Positions 34,401 through 45,699 of a DNA stretch of 64,000 bases are shown here, piece after piece (positions within the stretch are counted from its first letter, which is position 1; each line of letters starts with the position of its first letter). A program made the position numbers and the translations under genes. Under the pieces are notes generated by a model that saw only the letters and a list, made by a program, of their open reading frames with translations, had not been told where the DNA came from and searched no databases. Source of the DNA: Congeria kusceri (Eukaryota; Mollusca; Bivalvia; Myida; Dreissenidae); assembly GCA_027627225.1 (NCBI GenBank), contig JAPFQT010000151.1, positions 124,001-188,000 on the forward strand, in the 5' to 3' direction.

Positions 34401-36713
34401 TGACCCTAAACGCAATCGCAAGTGAGGTCTCGATATAAGGTATGTTTGTATTAAGTTTCATTAAAATATCTCAGTGCGTTCTTAAGTTATTGAGCGGAAA
34501 CTGTTTATTCTATTTTTAGTAACAGTGACCTTGACCCCACCCACCACATATGTAATCCCAAGCGAGGTCTCGCTATAAGATATCTATGTTTGAAGTTTCA
34601 TTAAAATAGCTTAATCAGTTCTCGAGTTAGGGAGCGGAAACAAAAAATTTAGAAACTAGCTTACTGAAAAACTTTAACCTGTCCAGTTCTAAGTGTAAAA
34701 AGGCCCACAATTTTGTCAATTTCAAACTAGAGTTATCATAATTGGCTTATGAGTTCATTTTAATATAGGAAATAAGTGTTCTAAGTTTGAATGAAATCCC
34801 TCATGCCATTCCTGAGAAACCAGCTTACCAAAAATCTTTAACCTGTCCATATAGTTATATGTAAAATTTCTCAGTGTAAAAAGGCCCATAATTTTGACAA
34901 ATTTCTAACTAGTGTTACCAAACTTGGCCTATAGGCTCATTTTAATGTAGGGTATAAATGTTTTAATTTTTAATGAAATCCCTCAAGCCATTCCTGAGAA
35001 ACAAGCTTACCAAAAAACTTTAACATAACTCGGATGCCGACGCCGGGGCGAGTAGAAAAGCTTGCCTTTTCTTAGAAAAGTCGAGCTAAAAAAGCCCCAA
35101 CCACTGGCGGCCAAGTTTTTTAGCAAATCAAAATAATTCAATAATTTTGTTAAAATTACTTCAAAATCCAACCAGTGGTTTCTAACATAAAGATCTTCAA
35201 AATTTTAATATAATCCTATTAGGAAAAATGGCCCGCCCCCTGGCGGCCATTTTTTTAAGGACTTAAACCATTTGAGGAACTTTGGTAGAAAAACAACCAA
35301 GGAGCATTTCTGTCAAAGAAGTTTGAAATCCAAACAAGTGGTTATTGACAAAAAGATTTTCAAATTTTTCAATAAAAACATATAACGTAAAAATGCCCTG
35401 CCTCCATAGTTTTTACAACAGACCTTACTAATTTGAGAAACTTTTGTAGAGAACCTCCCAAGGAACAGTGCGTGAATAATTTCTAAATCCAACCAATAAT
35501 TTCAGACAAAGATTTTCAAAGTTTTCAATACAGCCATTTAAGAAAAAAATGGCCCGCCCCCTGGTGGCTATGTTGTTTTTCAACTGAGCATCAACATTTG
35601 AGAAATTTTGGTAGAGGACCACCCAAGGAACATTTTTCTAAATTATATGAAAATTCACCCAGAGGATGAGGATGAGATGTCATTTAAAGATGTTTCTATA
35701 TAACGCCCTGGTGGCCATTTTTGTGCAGCGTACTGGAACAATTGGAGTGACTTTCCAAGAAACATTTGTGTGAAGTTTCAGCAAAGTTGGCCAACTGGTT
35801 TTCGAGGAGATGAAAGGAAAAACCTATGGACGCACGCACACACACACAACCGAACCGCCATGGCATAAGCTCGCTGGCCTTCGGTCAGTTTAGCTTAAAA
35901 TGAATATGCCAGCATTGGAATAAAGGTTACCGTGTTTGCAAAATAGTTAAGAAAAGGCAATAATAGTATTTTCAAAGATTGAGCATGAGTAGCTTAACAT
36001 TTATATATCAGATACAATAGTTTCACACTCAACCCTCGATGTGTAACTGATATCAAGAAGAGTGGTATTAAAGTCAATCTCAAACTGTACTAACCTTGAT
36101 ATGTATTGATTTTATAAAATGTTAACATTCAGGTAGTCAGTTTACCTGTTAAACATTGGTATCCAGGTAAAAACTGGAAGTTAAAACTGCACCATTTCTG
36201 ATATATATAAATATATGGGGTTCTCAAGCCTATCGTTATATGTATGTTACTGTCCTCAACTTAATTCTTGTTTATATTAATAAACATACTAAATCAGGTT
36301 AGTCTAAAAATTAAATTGTCTAATAATAAGGATTATTGTTATCTTAACAATCATTTTAACAAAAATGTCTTAAGATACCTGTGATTAAGTAGAATACAAT
36401 TTGAGCAGCACAGCTGTCCATGGTCTTCACAGAAAATTTCCAAATTTTTATCTTTGTGAACTTCGCATTTCATCAGAAAATCCTCCACCTTCTTTGAAAT
36501 TGGCCATTTGTTCATATCTCCCCTTCCATAAGGGGAATGTTTTTTAAACAACTGACCATGATGATGAATACATTTTCCACAATAAAACTTTGAACATGTT
36601 TCACAGTAAAATTCTGCGACTACTTCAACAGACTGCTCTTCGCAGGTAGAACAACAAAAATCTTTAAATTCATCTGACCCTTTAGCAACAGTAGACATAC
36701 AAAATGTCGCCAT
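31115..36713 (-). CDS. TRIM-like B-box/coiled-coil/NHL-type protein, gene copy A (complete, 3 exons)
   Basis: Three exons on the minus strand join in frame: 36713-36379, 33395-32395 and 31467-31115, giving 1689 nt (562 residues plus TAG). Every junction is GT..AG. The split codons fit: AG|A gives Arg in the B-box motif NHRQC, and G|TA gives Val. The ATG at 36713 has a good context (gcaaaATGG). The order is B-box 1 (about residues 21-59), B-box 2 (83-114), a long coiled coil (about 118-280) and an NHL/TRIM-type beta-propeller to the C-terminus (about 295-562). There is no RING finger, so it lacks the usual E3 catalytic module. Family knowledge: such proteins oligomerise through the coiled coil and bind ligands with the propeller; bivalves carry many lineage-specific copies, often linked to immunity. 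The exact function is unknown. Its paralogue lies at 61.2-64 kb. Confidence 0.9.
32395..33395 (-). CDS. Copy A exon 2: coiled coil and first part of propeller
   Basis: This is a 1001-bp exon. The acceptor is tttcag|ACAGTGCACC and the donor ACAG|GTTAGA; an in-frame TAG follows directly in the intron. It starts with QCTKVTLVSECVK, completing B-box 2. A Gln/Lys/Glu-rich helical region with leucine heptads follows (about residues 118-280). Propeller blades then begin with motifs such as GICVLSDGQILVVD and GGIAHHQGELYVT, the beta-strand pattern typical of NHL-type repeats in mollusc TRIM-like proteins. The paralogous exon at 62531-63531 has exactly the same length. Confidence 0.92.
33542..33806. 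mobile_element. MITE with ~95-bp imperfect terminal inverted repeats (intron of copy A)
   Basis: The left end (TGTGGCGTGTCATGGGAAAA) matches the reverse complement of the right end (TGAGGCATGTTGTGGGAAAA). The match continues through AATGCATGTGC and GTCGTCCCGGAT. The flanks suggest a TA target duplication (catta/TGTGG and CCTCA/tatag). It has no coding capacity, as expected for a non-autonomous DNA transposon. I recall this sequence as very common in Dreissena, but that is unverified. Confidence 0.75.
34015..35090. repeat. Tandemly organised element, ~140-bp units
   Basis: About four units repeat the order gtgaccttgacc, ccccatatgcaatcccaag, gtctcgatataa, aagtttcattaaaatatctc and gttattgagcgg. 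They are followed by degenerate units and a distinct tail (gccgacgccggggcgag, gtcgagctaaaaa). The same tail type closes the blocks at 39310 and 49245. A related block lies at 42820-43790 and another starts at 63855. No protein is encoded. Confidence 0.65.
35095..35895. repeat. Repeat family with 'ccccctggcggccat' units
   Basis: Units share ggcccgccccctggcggcca, then a phrase about ...atttgagaaactttggtagaggaccacccaaggaac in degenerate form, spaced about 150-170 bp. The tail is gcacgcacacacacacaacc and cttcggtcagtttagctt. A related block lies at 50580-51190, and a partial one at 46920-47130. Confidence 0.6.
36379..36713 (-). CDS. Copy A exon 1: tandem B-boxes
   Basis: This exon encodes residues 1-112. 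B-box 1 shows C21-x2-C24, C37-x2-C40, C45-x2-C48 and H52/H59. B-box 2 shows C83-x2-H86, C95-x2-H98, C103-x2-C106 and H111, with the final ligand C114 coming from exon 2. All expected zinc ligands appear intact. The donor is AG|GTATCT. Without splicing, the frame runs on for only a few residues after NHR, so the intron inside B-box 2 is needed. No RING-type cysteine/histidine pattern precedes the first B-box, and the N-terminus is short (about 20 residues). Confidence 0.9.
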
Positions 36714-37563
36714 TTTGCTTGTTGACTTTCAGCAAACAAAACTTTACAACTTTAATTAAATAGAAATATTAATGTCACAGTGTCTCTGTTTAATTAAATA
36801 ATCCAGAAAGCACACATTAAATGTAGTGGCAATTATAGTCAAGCAATAAAACCTTCCAACTGAACAGAAACCAAGATAACCTTCAAATGACGCTCAGTGG
36901 TCTGTAGCAGTAAACAGTGTAACTATGTAAACTGTCACAGGAGTATTAGGTCACGTGAGTATTGGATTAATTTTAATTGTTGCACTGCGACAAAGGTTTG
37001 TAGCTGAATATCAGGTTACATTGAACAAGTGTTTATCACACAGACCAAATGCAGTTGGTTTAAACGTGTACTGATCAATGTCTATAGAATGTTTATTATT
37101 TAAGAGATTTACCACACTGACTATTTTATCACAGTTGTCATTTCCTTTTGCCGAAATAGCAAACTGATTTGATCTTTTTCTCTTTAGTCAGTTTTAAAAC
37201 AATTTACCTGTTTAATTCTTGTAATATGATGCCATCTCCAATAATTAAAACCAAAGGGAGACAACTCCTGTCCTAAAACACTTTAACTGTCTGACCCACA
37301 TTAAGGACACACTGTCAGTTTCAAACGTGGGTTCCAACTGATTATGTGAAGACTCACAATCAAACTACAAATACAAAGTGAGGCAGCAACTGCTTTAAAT
37401 ATATTTGTTTATATTTACCTCTTTACATAGTTTTTTTGTAAAGATCAACTTCATTGGAAATCATCTGAACATATATATTGTGCCCATTTTTTTTTCAAGT
37501 TTTTCAACTTCCTTATAGCGTTTCAGAGAACAAGTTTAAAGCAAAATGTTCACAATAAATGAC
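36714..37563. other. Upstream region of gene copy A
   Basis: Should contain the promoter and 5' UTR of the minus-strand gene. No TATA box or other motif can be assigned with confidence. AT-rich. Confidence 0.35.
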
Positions 37564-37856
37564 AATTCTAACATGTAACATGCAGAATTTGTCTATAGAC
37601 AAAGAAAAAAATTCACCGTTGTTAAACTACCAATAAACAACCCAAAATTAGTTTAGAAACTGTAAAATATAGAATGTATTGTAACTGAAAAAAAATTGTG
37701 CTAGGTCATGTTACAATTGAAATAATTTTTGCATTATCGTTGTTAATCGGCTAATAAACACTAACAGCCTTGTGGTTTAATTCATACGCATCAGAACACA
37801 AAATCGCTGTTTATTAGCCGATAAACAACTCTAAATGCAAAATTATTTATTAATTA
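37564..37856 (-). mobile_element. Multi-hairpin MITE copy 7 (reverse, diverged)
   Basis: Keeps tctatagacaaagaa, gttgttaaactaccaataaa, ttattagccgataaacaact and the aaattatttattaatta end. The middle is shortened. Confidence 0.7.
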
Positions 37857-38254
37857 ACAACAGACGCCGGAGGATGACTGACCACAATATCTCTCAGATG
37901 AGATCAGGTGAGCTAAAAATCTGTTGGGTGTTACCACACAACATTTAGGCAGCGTGTCACTGCTTTAGCAACTGTTGTTTTTGATCTCCATGTCATCTTA
38001 CCCTGACAAGACCTCAGGTTGCAATCCTCAACTTGATAACTATCGCAACCATGGTCACTTCTGTCAGTACAGGTCCTGTGTCTGGCTCAAGTTCCATTCC
38101 AGCTGTTTACTCCCTGGCTGACCAATCTATTTCTGTACATCACTGCCAGGCCCATCTGTTCCTGTATGTGTGTAAATACAACTAAATAATATTGGCACTC
38201 ATGTGGATGTTGTGTTAATAATTATAAGTAAAGACCTAAATCAAGCTTTATATT

Positions 38255-39310
38255 AACAAGAGTTATCAGCCTTTGTCACTACAAAAAAAGAGGCATATTT
38301 CTCCTAAAATGCTGGTCACAGATATCGAGGTTGTGCGTGAAACTATGGTATCTGATATACAAATGTTAAGCAGATACAATAGTTTCACGCTCAACCCTCG
38401 ATATAAGTCTTGGTCAGTGACCTTATATAATGACCTTGAAGACGTGTGATCTTTAGTTGAATATCTGTAGCAGATATAGAGATAATCCTACTACATTGTA
38501 GGTCAGAGCTATGGGCCTTGGTCAGTGACCTTATACAATGACCCTGAAGACATGTGTAAAGCTTCAATTGAATATCTGTAGTAGTTATAGAGATATAGAA
38601 TTGTTGCACGCCAACTTTAACCTGAATTCATAAGTACAAAAAGGGGCATATTTCTGCTAAATTACTGGGCAGATTTATGGGCCTTAGTCCATGATCTTAC
38701 ATAATGACCCCAAAGACAAATGAAGTCTCAATGGTGTAGTGGATATGGTGTCTGCCTGGCGACCGGAGGTCCCGGGATCGATCCCCACTCAGGAAGCGTT
38801 CTCAAGATCTTTCCAAAGCCACCAAGTACTGGTTCTGCACAGGAAACCCACTCAAGAGTGTCTTTATAAGCCAAGGCTTTCAATGCAATCAAGCTAAAAT
38901 AAATAGGTTTAAACTAAACTAAAGACATGTGTGAAATTGAATATCTGTAGTAGTGTTAGAGATATGGAGTTGTTGCCATGCAAACTTCAACCGGAATATT
39001 TAAGTACAAAAAGGAACATAATTCTGCTAAATTGCAGGTCAGACTTATGGGCCTTGGTCAGTGACCTTACGCAATGACCACAAAGACATGTGTGAAGTTT
39101 CTTTTTAATATCTGAAGTAGTTACAGAGATATGTACTTATTACACGCAATCCTTAACCTGAATTTTCTCTTGCACGCAAACCTTAACCTGACATTTCTAA
39201 GTCATATCTGTAGTAGTTACAGTTACAGAAACCTTAACCAGAGCATAAGGGCGATGCAGACGAACAGGTGAGTAGTGTAGCTTGAAGTATTCGGTGAATA
39301 GTCGAGCTAA
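38255..39310. repeat. ~180-bp-unit tandem element (interrupted by SINE)
   Basis: Units repeat gtcagtgaccttatataatg, aagacatgtgtgaagtttca, atatctgtagtagttaca, gttgttgcacgcaaac and aaggggcataattctgc. The tail is ggtgagtagtgtagctt and gtcgagctaaaaa. The same family forms 48610-49245. Confidence 0.7.
38719..38920 (+). mobile_element. tRNA-derived SINE with target-site duplication
   Basis: The head contains an A box (TGGTGTAGTGGATA) and a B box (GGGATCGATCCCC). The body includes accaagtactggttctgcac and aggaaacccactcaagagtg, and the 3' end is A-rich (aaaataaataggtttaaact). The 7-bp AAAGACA occurs at 38712-38718 and again at 38921-38927. The sequence outside rejoins the tandem repeat it interrupted. 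Confidence 0.85.
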
Positions 39311-40040
39311 AAATATAAGTACTCAACAGGTCACCTGTACTTGTAAACAGAAGGGTGATTTTGGCAGGTAGATAATCAAACATTATCAAATATGTCTGCA
39401 TAGGTTTTTAAACAGAGATAAATACTGTCTGCATAAACATTTATCGCACTACTTCAAAAGGTTTCTATTGCACACATATTTATTACCCGTAATAGTCTAC
39501 ATTTGATGTTACTCTGTATGTATGTCAAGACCATATAGAGTTCATATGCTGACAGTAAATGCAGTCAAACATTGAGTTCTATAACACGAAACTAAGTTAC
39601 CAGGCCTGTTAAACAGTCGGCCTGTTACTGGGAAGATCGTGTCCACAGCCTCTTCCTTCATCTCCACAGCCTCGCAATGACATACTGGAAGATATGGTGA
39701 ACATAGAAATCAATGAGTACATACCAACATACAATTCTTATAAACTATATTTTACTAATTATGCAATGGTGGTTAATTTTTTTTTGCTGTATGGTTTTGC
39801 TTTATGTTTGTTTTTGTCTTTTGAAACACCCCATGTATATTGACTTTTATGTTAACGTGAATTCTGAATACAATTAGAATTTTGTTATTTTATGTCTACT
39901 ACTAATGTTCCTGCGCCTGCAAATGTGTCATCGATGACCAGTGTTTATATTATTAAATTAGTTTTGTAAAGTGGGTTTTGTCAATTGTTTGAAGAACAAG
40001 GCCATCACATTTAGCAATGCTTCGTTATTAATTATTCGCA
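39311..40040. other. No recognisable gene
   Basis: AT-rich, between a tandem element and MITE copy 8. Confidence 0.4.
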
Positions 40041-40310
40041 ATTCTAACATGATACTCACTACTTTTACTGTAGACACAGAACAAAATTATAGTTGTTAAA
40101 CTTCCCAATAAACAACGCCAAAAGTAGTCCCGATTCTGAGCGGAGCATAGTAAAATATAGTTCTCATTACAATTGCAAAAATATTTGTCAAATCATGTTA
40201 GAATCAAAATAATTTTTGCGTTTTCGTTGTTTATCGACCAATAAACAATTCTTTGTTGTTCCAATGTGTGGCTATTAAACCACTCGGGATAACAACCTTG
40301 TGGTTTAATT
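40041..40310 (-). mobile_element. Multi-hairpin MITE copy 8 (reverse, truncated)
   Basis: Starts attctaacatgatactcact, includes ccgattctgagcggagcata, and stops after aaccttgtggtttaatt, so the outer hairpin is lost. Confidence 0.75.
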
Positions 40311-40689
40311 GGAGATGGGCTCTGATTTGTTAGGGTCTACAAAATTCACAGATTGGAGCAATGTCTGGAATATATCTGTTCTCTGCTTTGTCTGTATGCA
40401 TACAAATCATTCTGCAAAAGGAGAATTGTCCTTTTATATTGTACTTTCTGCTAATGTATTCTCTTATTCTGTGAAGTAAGTTGAGGTATCACAAAATAGT
40501 TTTAGTCTGACAAAAAATCAACAAAGGGTAGTATTCTAAACTTTTGTGCAATTATGAGTTATGGTTCTTGTAAGCTTTACTTACACCTGCTATCGTAAAT
40601 CATTCTGTGCAGAATTAACAAAATGCCTTTTATCATTTTTGACTTATGCTTTGCACACTCATAAATAAACGGAAAATAATTCAATTACC

Positions 40690-41890
40690 TTACAAGTCAG
40701 GTTCTTGCATGCAACACACCATATGGTGATGGTGATCATTTCTGCCCAATTTAACTGAAAAGCCCAGCATGCATGACAATATTATGCTCTTGACAATTAT
40801 TTGACCTTTGACCTTAATTAGTGACCTTGAAGTTTAAGCTACAGACCTGGTTCTTAAACGCCACGTGCCGTCTCATAATGATCATCACTTCTGCGAAGTA
40901 ATTTGAAAATTCTTCCATGCCGGGCAAAATTATACTTTGGTCAAAGTCAATGACCTTGGACCAAAGGACCTGGTTGTTGCATTGCCACATGCTGTCTCAT
41001 TATGCTTATCATGTCAAGTCATTTGAAAATTCTTCCATGCTGAACAAAATTATGCTGCGACAGAGTCCATGGTATTAATTCTATTATTTGACCTTTGACC
41101 TTTAAATGTGACCATGACCTCGGGCCTAGTTGTTGCGCATGACACACCGTCTTATAATGGTCATGACTTCTGCTAATTTATTTGAAAATCCTTCAAAGTT
41201 ATTGCCTGGACAAGAATCTTAACATATGTACATTAACTTGATCTTTGAACTTTAAGTGCAACCTTGACCTTGGACCAAGGCATCTGATTCTTGCACGCCA
41301 CACACCGGCGCATAATACAAAAATCCTTCCTTGCTGGATAACATTATGCTCCGGCCAGGGTCTATGGCTTAAATTCTTGTATTTGACCCTTGACCTTTAA
41401 GTGTGACCTTGACTTTGGACCAAGGGACCTGGTTTTTTCGTGCGACACACCATCTCACTGCTTAGCACTTCAGCCAAGTTATTTGAAAACCCTTCTCTGC
41501 TGGACAAAATTATGCTCCGGACAGTATCTAAGGCTTAAATTCTTATATTTGACCTTTGACCTTTAAGTGAGACTTGACCTTAGACCTAGGGAACTGGTTC
41601 TTGTGCACGACAAACCATCGCACCATGCTTAACACTTGGGCTAATTTATTTCAAATTCTTTCCATGCTGGATTATATTATGCTCCGGACAGGGTCTATGG
41701 CTTAAATTCTTATATTTGACCTTTGACCTTTAAGTGTGACCTGGAACTTGGACATAGGGACCTGGTTCTTGCGAGTGACACACCGTCTCATTATGTTTAA
41801 CATTTCTAAGTTATTTGAAAATCCTCCAATGCTGGACAAAGTTATTGTTCGGACAAGAATCCGAACATACATACACACGTACATATGTAC
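40690..41890. repeat. ~165-bp tandem units carrying nuclear-receptor-like half sites
   Basis: About seven degenerate units contain, in order, tatttgacctttgacctt, taagtgtgaccttgacc, gggacctggttcttgc, gacacaccgtctcat, ttatttgaaaatccttcc and aaattatgctccggac. TGACCTTTGACCT (the DR1 consensus on the other strand) is exact at 40802, 41089, 41550 and 41717, and has one mismatch at 41384. No protein is encoded. Confidence 0.75.
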
Positions 41891-42819
41891 GTACCCATGG
41901 ACAGGGTAAACACTATTAGTCTAGCCATCATTGATGGTGGGGGCATAAAAAAGCTGCACATGATTCTAAAACAATTATATTTATCACTTGTCAAACTAGA
42001 TTTTTTCTTTGCGTCAGTAACTCAGCAGCATATCTATGAATGTGAAAAGCAGTAAATGTTTTATTGTCAGAAGTTAGTGAAGGAAATTATGTTACATAAA
42101 TATCAATTTAACCATCTAAAAGGCACTATACATTATACCAAGTTAATATATTGTTTAATTATCAGAGAGTCTGTATTATCAGAACAGCAATGCTTTCATT
42201 CTAGCAAGACATAAGCTTTCTTTTTCAGTAATAATACACACATCATCTTGTAAGACTGCACCAATCATAACTGCAATAACAAAGAATGTCATAGAATAAT
42301 AGAAACAGATACACTGGTTTAGCTATAATAACTTGAAAATGAGTTTGCTGGATTATTGGGCCATGCCACTGAAGTTGATTGATTCTTAATATTATATACA
42401 CCATAACAGGGTAAGGGTCTGCCTAAATCATATTTATTACAGATGATTGTCATGCAATAAAGAAAGACCTGATACAACAGTACATTCTCTAAATTACTGA
42501 GTTTGTCTACACACAAAAAACATCTAAATTATTTAAGAATTTAACAGTATTTTTTCTGCATATCAGCGGTGTATAAACTGTCGGGAAAATTTGGGACCAA
42601 CTGAAGATGCGTCACTAAAACCATGGGATCTGATGAATGTGAAGTTTTTAACGGAGGCTTACATGTGTGATGTGCACGCCTCAAAAGCAAATGAAGTAAA
42701 CACACTAAATATGTCATCATGTTTTCTTAGATTGGTCAGGATTAACATAGCAGTATTTTGTGAATTGTGATTTTTAACTACTTCACGGTTTTCGAAACCT
42801 TAACCAAAGCAATTTTATC

Positions 42820-43790
42820 ACAAATTGTGTAAGTGTTGGATTAGGAGTGCTGTTCAGTGTATATACAGTAGGAAGTTTCACTACAATAGCTCAATTTTAA
42901 CTGGTATCATGGTGTGGAAACTATATTTCTTTTTTGATAACCGTGACCTGGGCTCCACCATCGTCAATTGCAATCCACAGCGAGGTCTCGATATAACATA
43001 TCTATATCTGAAGTTCCATAACTATATCTCAATGCCTATGCAAGTTATTAATCAGAAACTATTAGTTCTATTTGTATTAACAGTGACACTGACCACACCC
43101 AAAAAATATTAATCCCAAACTAGCTCTGTATATCAGATTTCTACATACACTGTGTTTTTGGGTATTTTTTCACTGTGGGGGGAATGGTGGCGGGGCCCAT
43201 CAAGAGGGGAATTAAACGGTAAAAGGGGAATTTTCGAGAATCTGGTAAAACCATATTTTTAATATTATATATTATACTATGTAAGATAAACACGCGTACA
43301 TTGTTATCATAACATAAATTGTTATCATGCACTTCTTATATTTAAATGCATCCAGCTGGGTTTCTTGAACAAATTATGATGTTCACAAAAAGTGCACTAT
43401 CTTTGCCAATTTTTGTCCGAGTTTGCTCAAATTTGTTTCTTATAAAGAATATATTCTGAGGGGAACTTTTAGGATAAAAAGGGGAAACATATATACTTGT
43501 TTAGGAGGGGAATGGTGCTGAATATCGGCCACAAAATGACCCTAAATTAATCACTGATACATGCATGAAGTTTCATTGCAATAACTCATTTTTGACTTTT
43601 TGAGCACAAACCATTTGTCTATCTTTAGGAACTGTGACCTTGACCCACCCACCATATTTGCAATCTCAAGTGAGGCCTTGATATAAGTTATCGTTGTATG
43701 AACTTTCATTACAATAGCTCAACTTGTTCTCAAGTTATTGAGCCAAAACCAAAAGTAAAAGCCAGTCCTGCCCACCTGCCCAACAACATA
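42820..43790. repeat. Diverged relative of the 34-kb tandem element
   Basis: Phrases gcgaggtctcgatataacat, gaagttccataactatatct, ctgtgaccttgacccaccca and tcaagttattgagcc match units at 34.1-34.6 kb. They are split by about 400 bp containing aggggaatggtg repeats (43180-43520). Confidence 0.55.
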
Positions 43791-43799
43791 CCCCAAACT

Positions 43800-45690
43800 T
43801 ATAACCAAATTCTTTCTTTAAACATATATTAATAGTTAAAAGTAAAGAACATTTTCAGGCAAAAAGTACCACATATCTTTTGAAGACAAATACATGTATG
43901 TAAATGTATGATATTTTATTTGTCTCTGAACGGAAAATGTCAGATCCGAGAATAAAACAAAAGAGCCGATATGGCCATGGGTTCAATAAGTCATAAAGGT
44001 ATATAAAAATTAATGATGACCACTGACAGCCGTATTTTTTTTTTAATCAAAATGATTTCAGGGTTATGCATGGAACAGTTTTGGAAGGAAAGTTTAGATT
44101 TCAAAATGATGTTACTGGTCCTTTATCACTATAGTGCTTGGTGAAAAGAAACATACAGATTTAAGTCCTTTATATTTTATGCTGATGTACAGGCAATAAT
44201 AGATAAGATCATCATCCTGTTTTTTGTTTGTTTAATAAATGAGATAGAGTGAAAAAGTTTGAACCCACATAAACCACATGTTATCATAATGAAATATTCC
44301 TACTTGCCCAATCACAGCTTTCAGTGAGATGACACCGCATAAAAATGAAATATCTGTCTAATTAATTGGTGTTTTTCACCGATAAAACTGTGTGTGTGTG
44401 GTCGGTCTTCTTGACAAGCAGATTATCTGGCTTTCATATTGAGTGTTATTGTATCCAAATATGGTATTAACTTGGTTAAAGCTTCTTATCGCTAAAGCTC
44501 ACCCTATTGGCAAATTCGAAGCCACACCTGATTAAACTTTTCCCTTCCGGCAACCAGGTATTTTCTATTTGATAATTATGGTATTGAATAAATATGTACA
44601 TCCATATGATATCTGCATTTTCAAACACGATTATTCATATTACTAAATATTCCACCTGCATGTTGCGCAACTATGTGTATAACAATTTCTGCCATCAGCT
44701 TAAAGTTTAAACCTATTAATTTTAGCTAGATTTTATCGAAAGCCTAAGGCGAGACTTTGTTGATTTCTAGGTTCTTTGATCCGCCAACCCGTTTTTTTCC
44801 GAAAAGCAAAAAAAAACAACAAATTTGTAGAATGTAACCGATATCATAAAATGACCTTGTGAAAAGGTTTCAATATGTTACATGGAATGCAAAAAAAACA
44901 CTGAAGAAATTATTAAATTTTATGTAACAAGCATTTTGATTGTATATCGCTATAAGATTCATATGATCTGCTCCTAGAATCATTGCATTAAAAACACATT
45001 TATAATTTTATATCAATATTATAACTAACAAATTTCATTGGTGTGTATGATATATTCAGTTTGTTTTCACTTTAAAACATGCTGTTATACATATAATATG
45101 GCCACTGTCCAGCTATATGTGACATACTGTATTTAAGTGCGAGTATATTTTAACTGTAGTTTTTATACGATCAACCGTGCCTTTTAATGTTATTATTATT
45201 GGTATTTAAATGCATGGTTATCATGCCATGATTAAGTTAATGTTGTGTAATATGACTTTTCTAAGTAATAATTCATAAAGATTTTTTTTTATTTTATGTG
45301 AAATTCTAGTCATTAATTAACTCAAGTCTGTGTGTTCATTTTTTTATTTTTTTTGTTCCCTCTCTTCCAAACATGTCAGAGAACCAATACATAAACAACT
45401 CTGGCCTAAGGCTTATTGAGACACCATTGAGTCCATTCGTTTCCTGTGTAGATCAGTTTTTTTTTTGTCTTTTGAGAAAGACCATTCAAAGGATGGAACT
45501 CCTAATCGCAAGACGGCCACCATATCCATTACACCCTTGTGACCTCTGCCACTGCCACGGGCCACCATATCCATAACACCCGTGTGACCTCTGCCACTGC
45601 CGCGGGCTTTTGTCAATCATCATCTAGCGACTGCAACTTGTCTTAACTATACAACTAAACTAAACACTGACGACCAACTTTGGGAATAAA
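43800..45690. other. No recognisable gene
   Basis: AT-rich. A short duplicated phrase (ccaccatatccat, gtgacctctgccactgc) lies at 45515-45605. Otherwise nothing. Confidence 0.45.
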
Positions 45691-45699
45691 TAGTTTTCA

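Larger units (their letters stand above)
33396..36378 (-). other. Intron 1 of gene copy A, filled with repeats
   Basis: The 2983-bp intron separates the B-box exon from the coiled-coil exon. It contains the inverted-repeat element at 33542-33806, a ~140-bp-period tandem element (34015-35090) and a second repeat family (35095-35890) whose units carry the phrase tggcggccat. The remainder (35900-36350) is AT-rich with no exon-like sequence. Confidence 0.85.
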
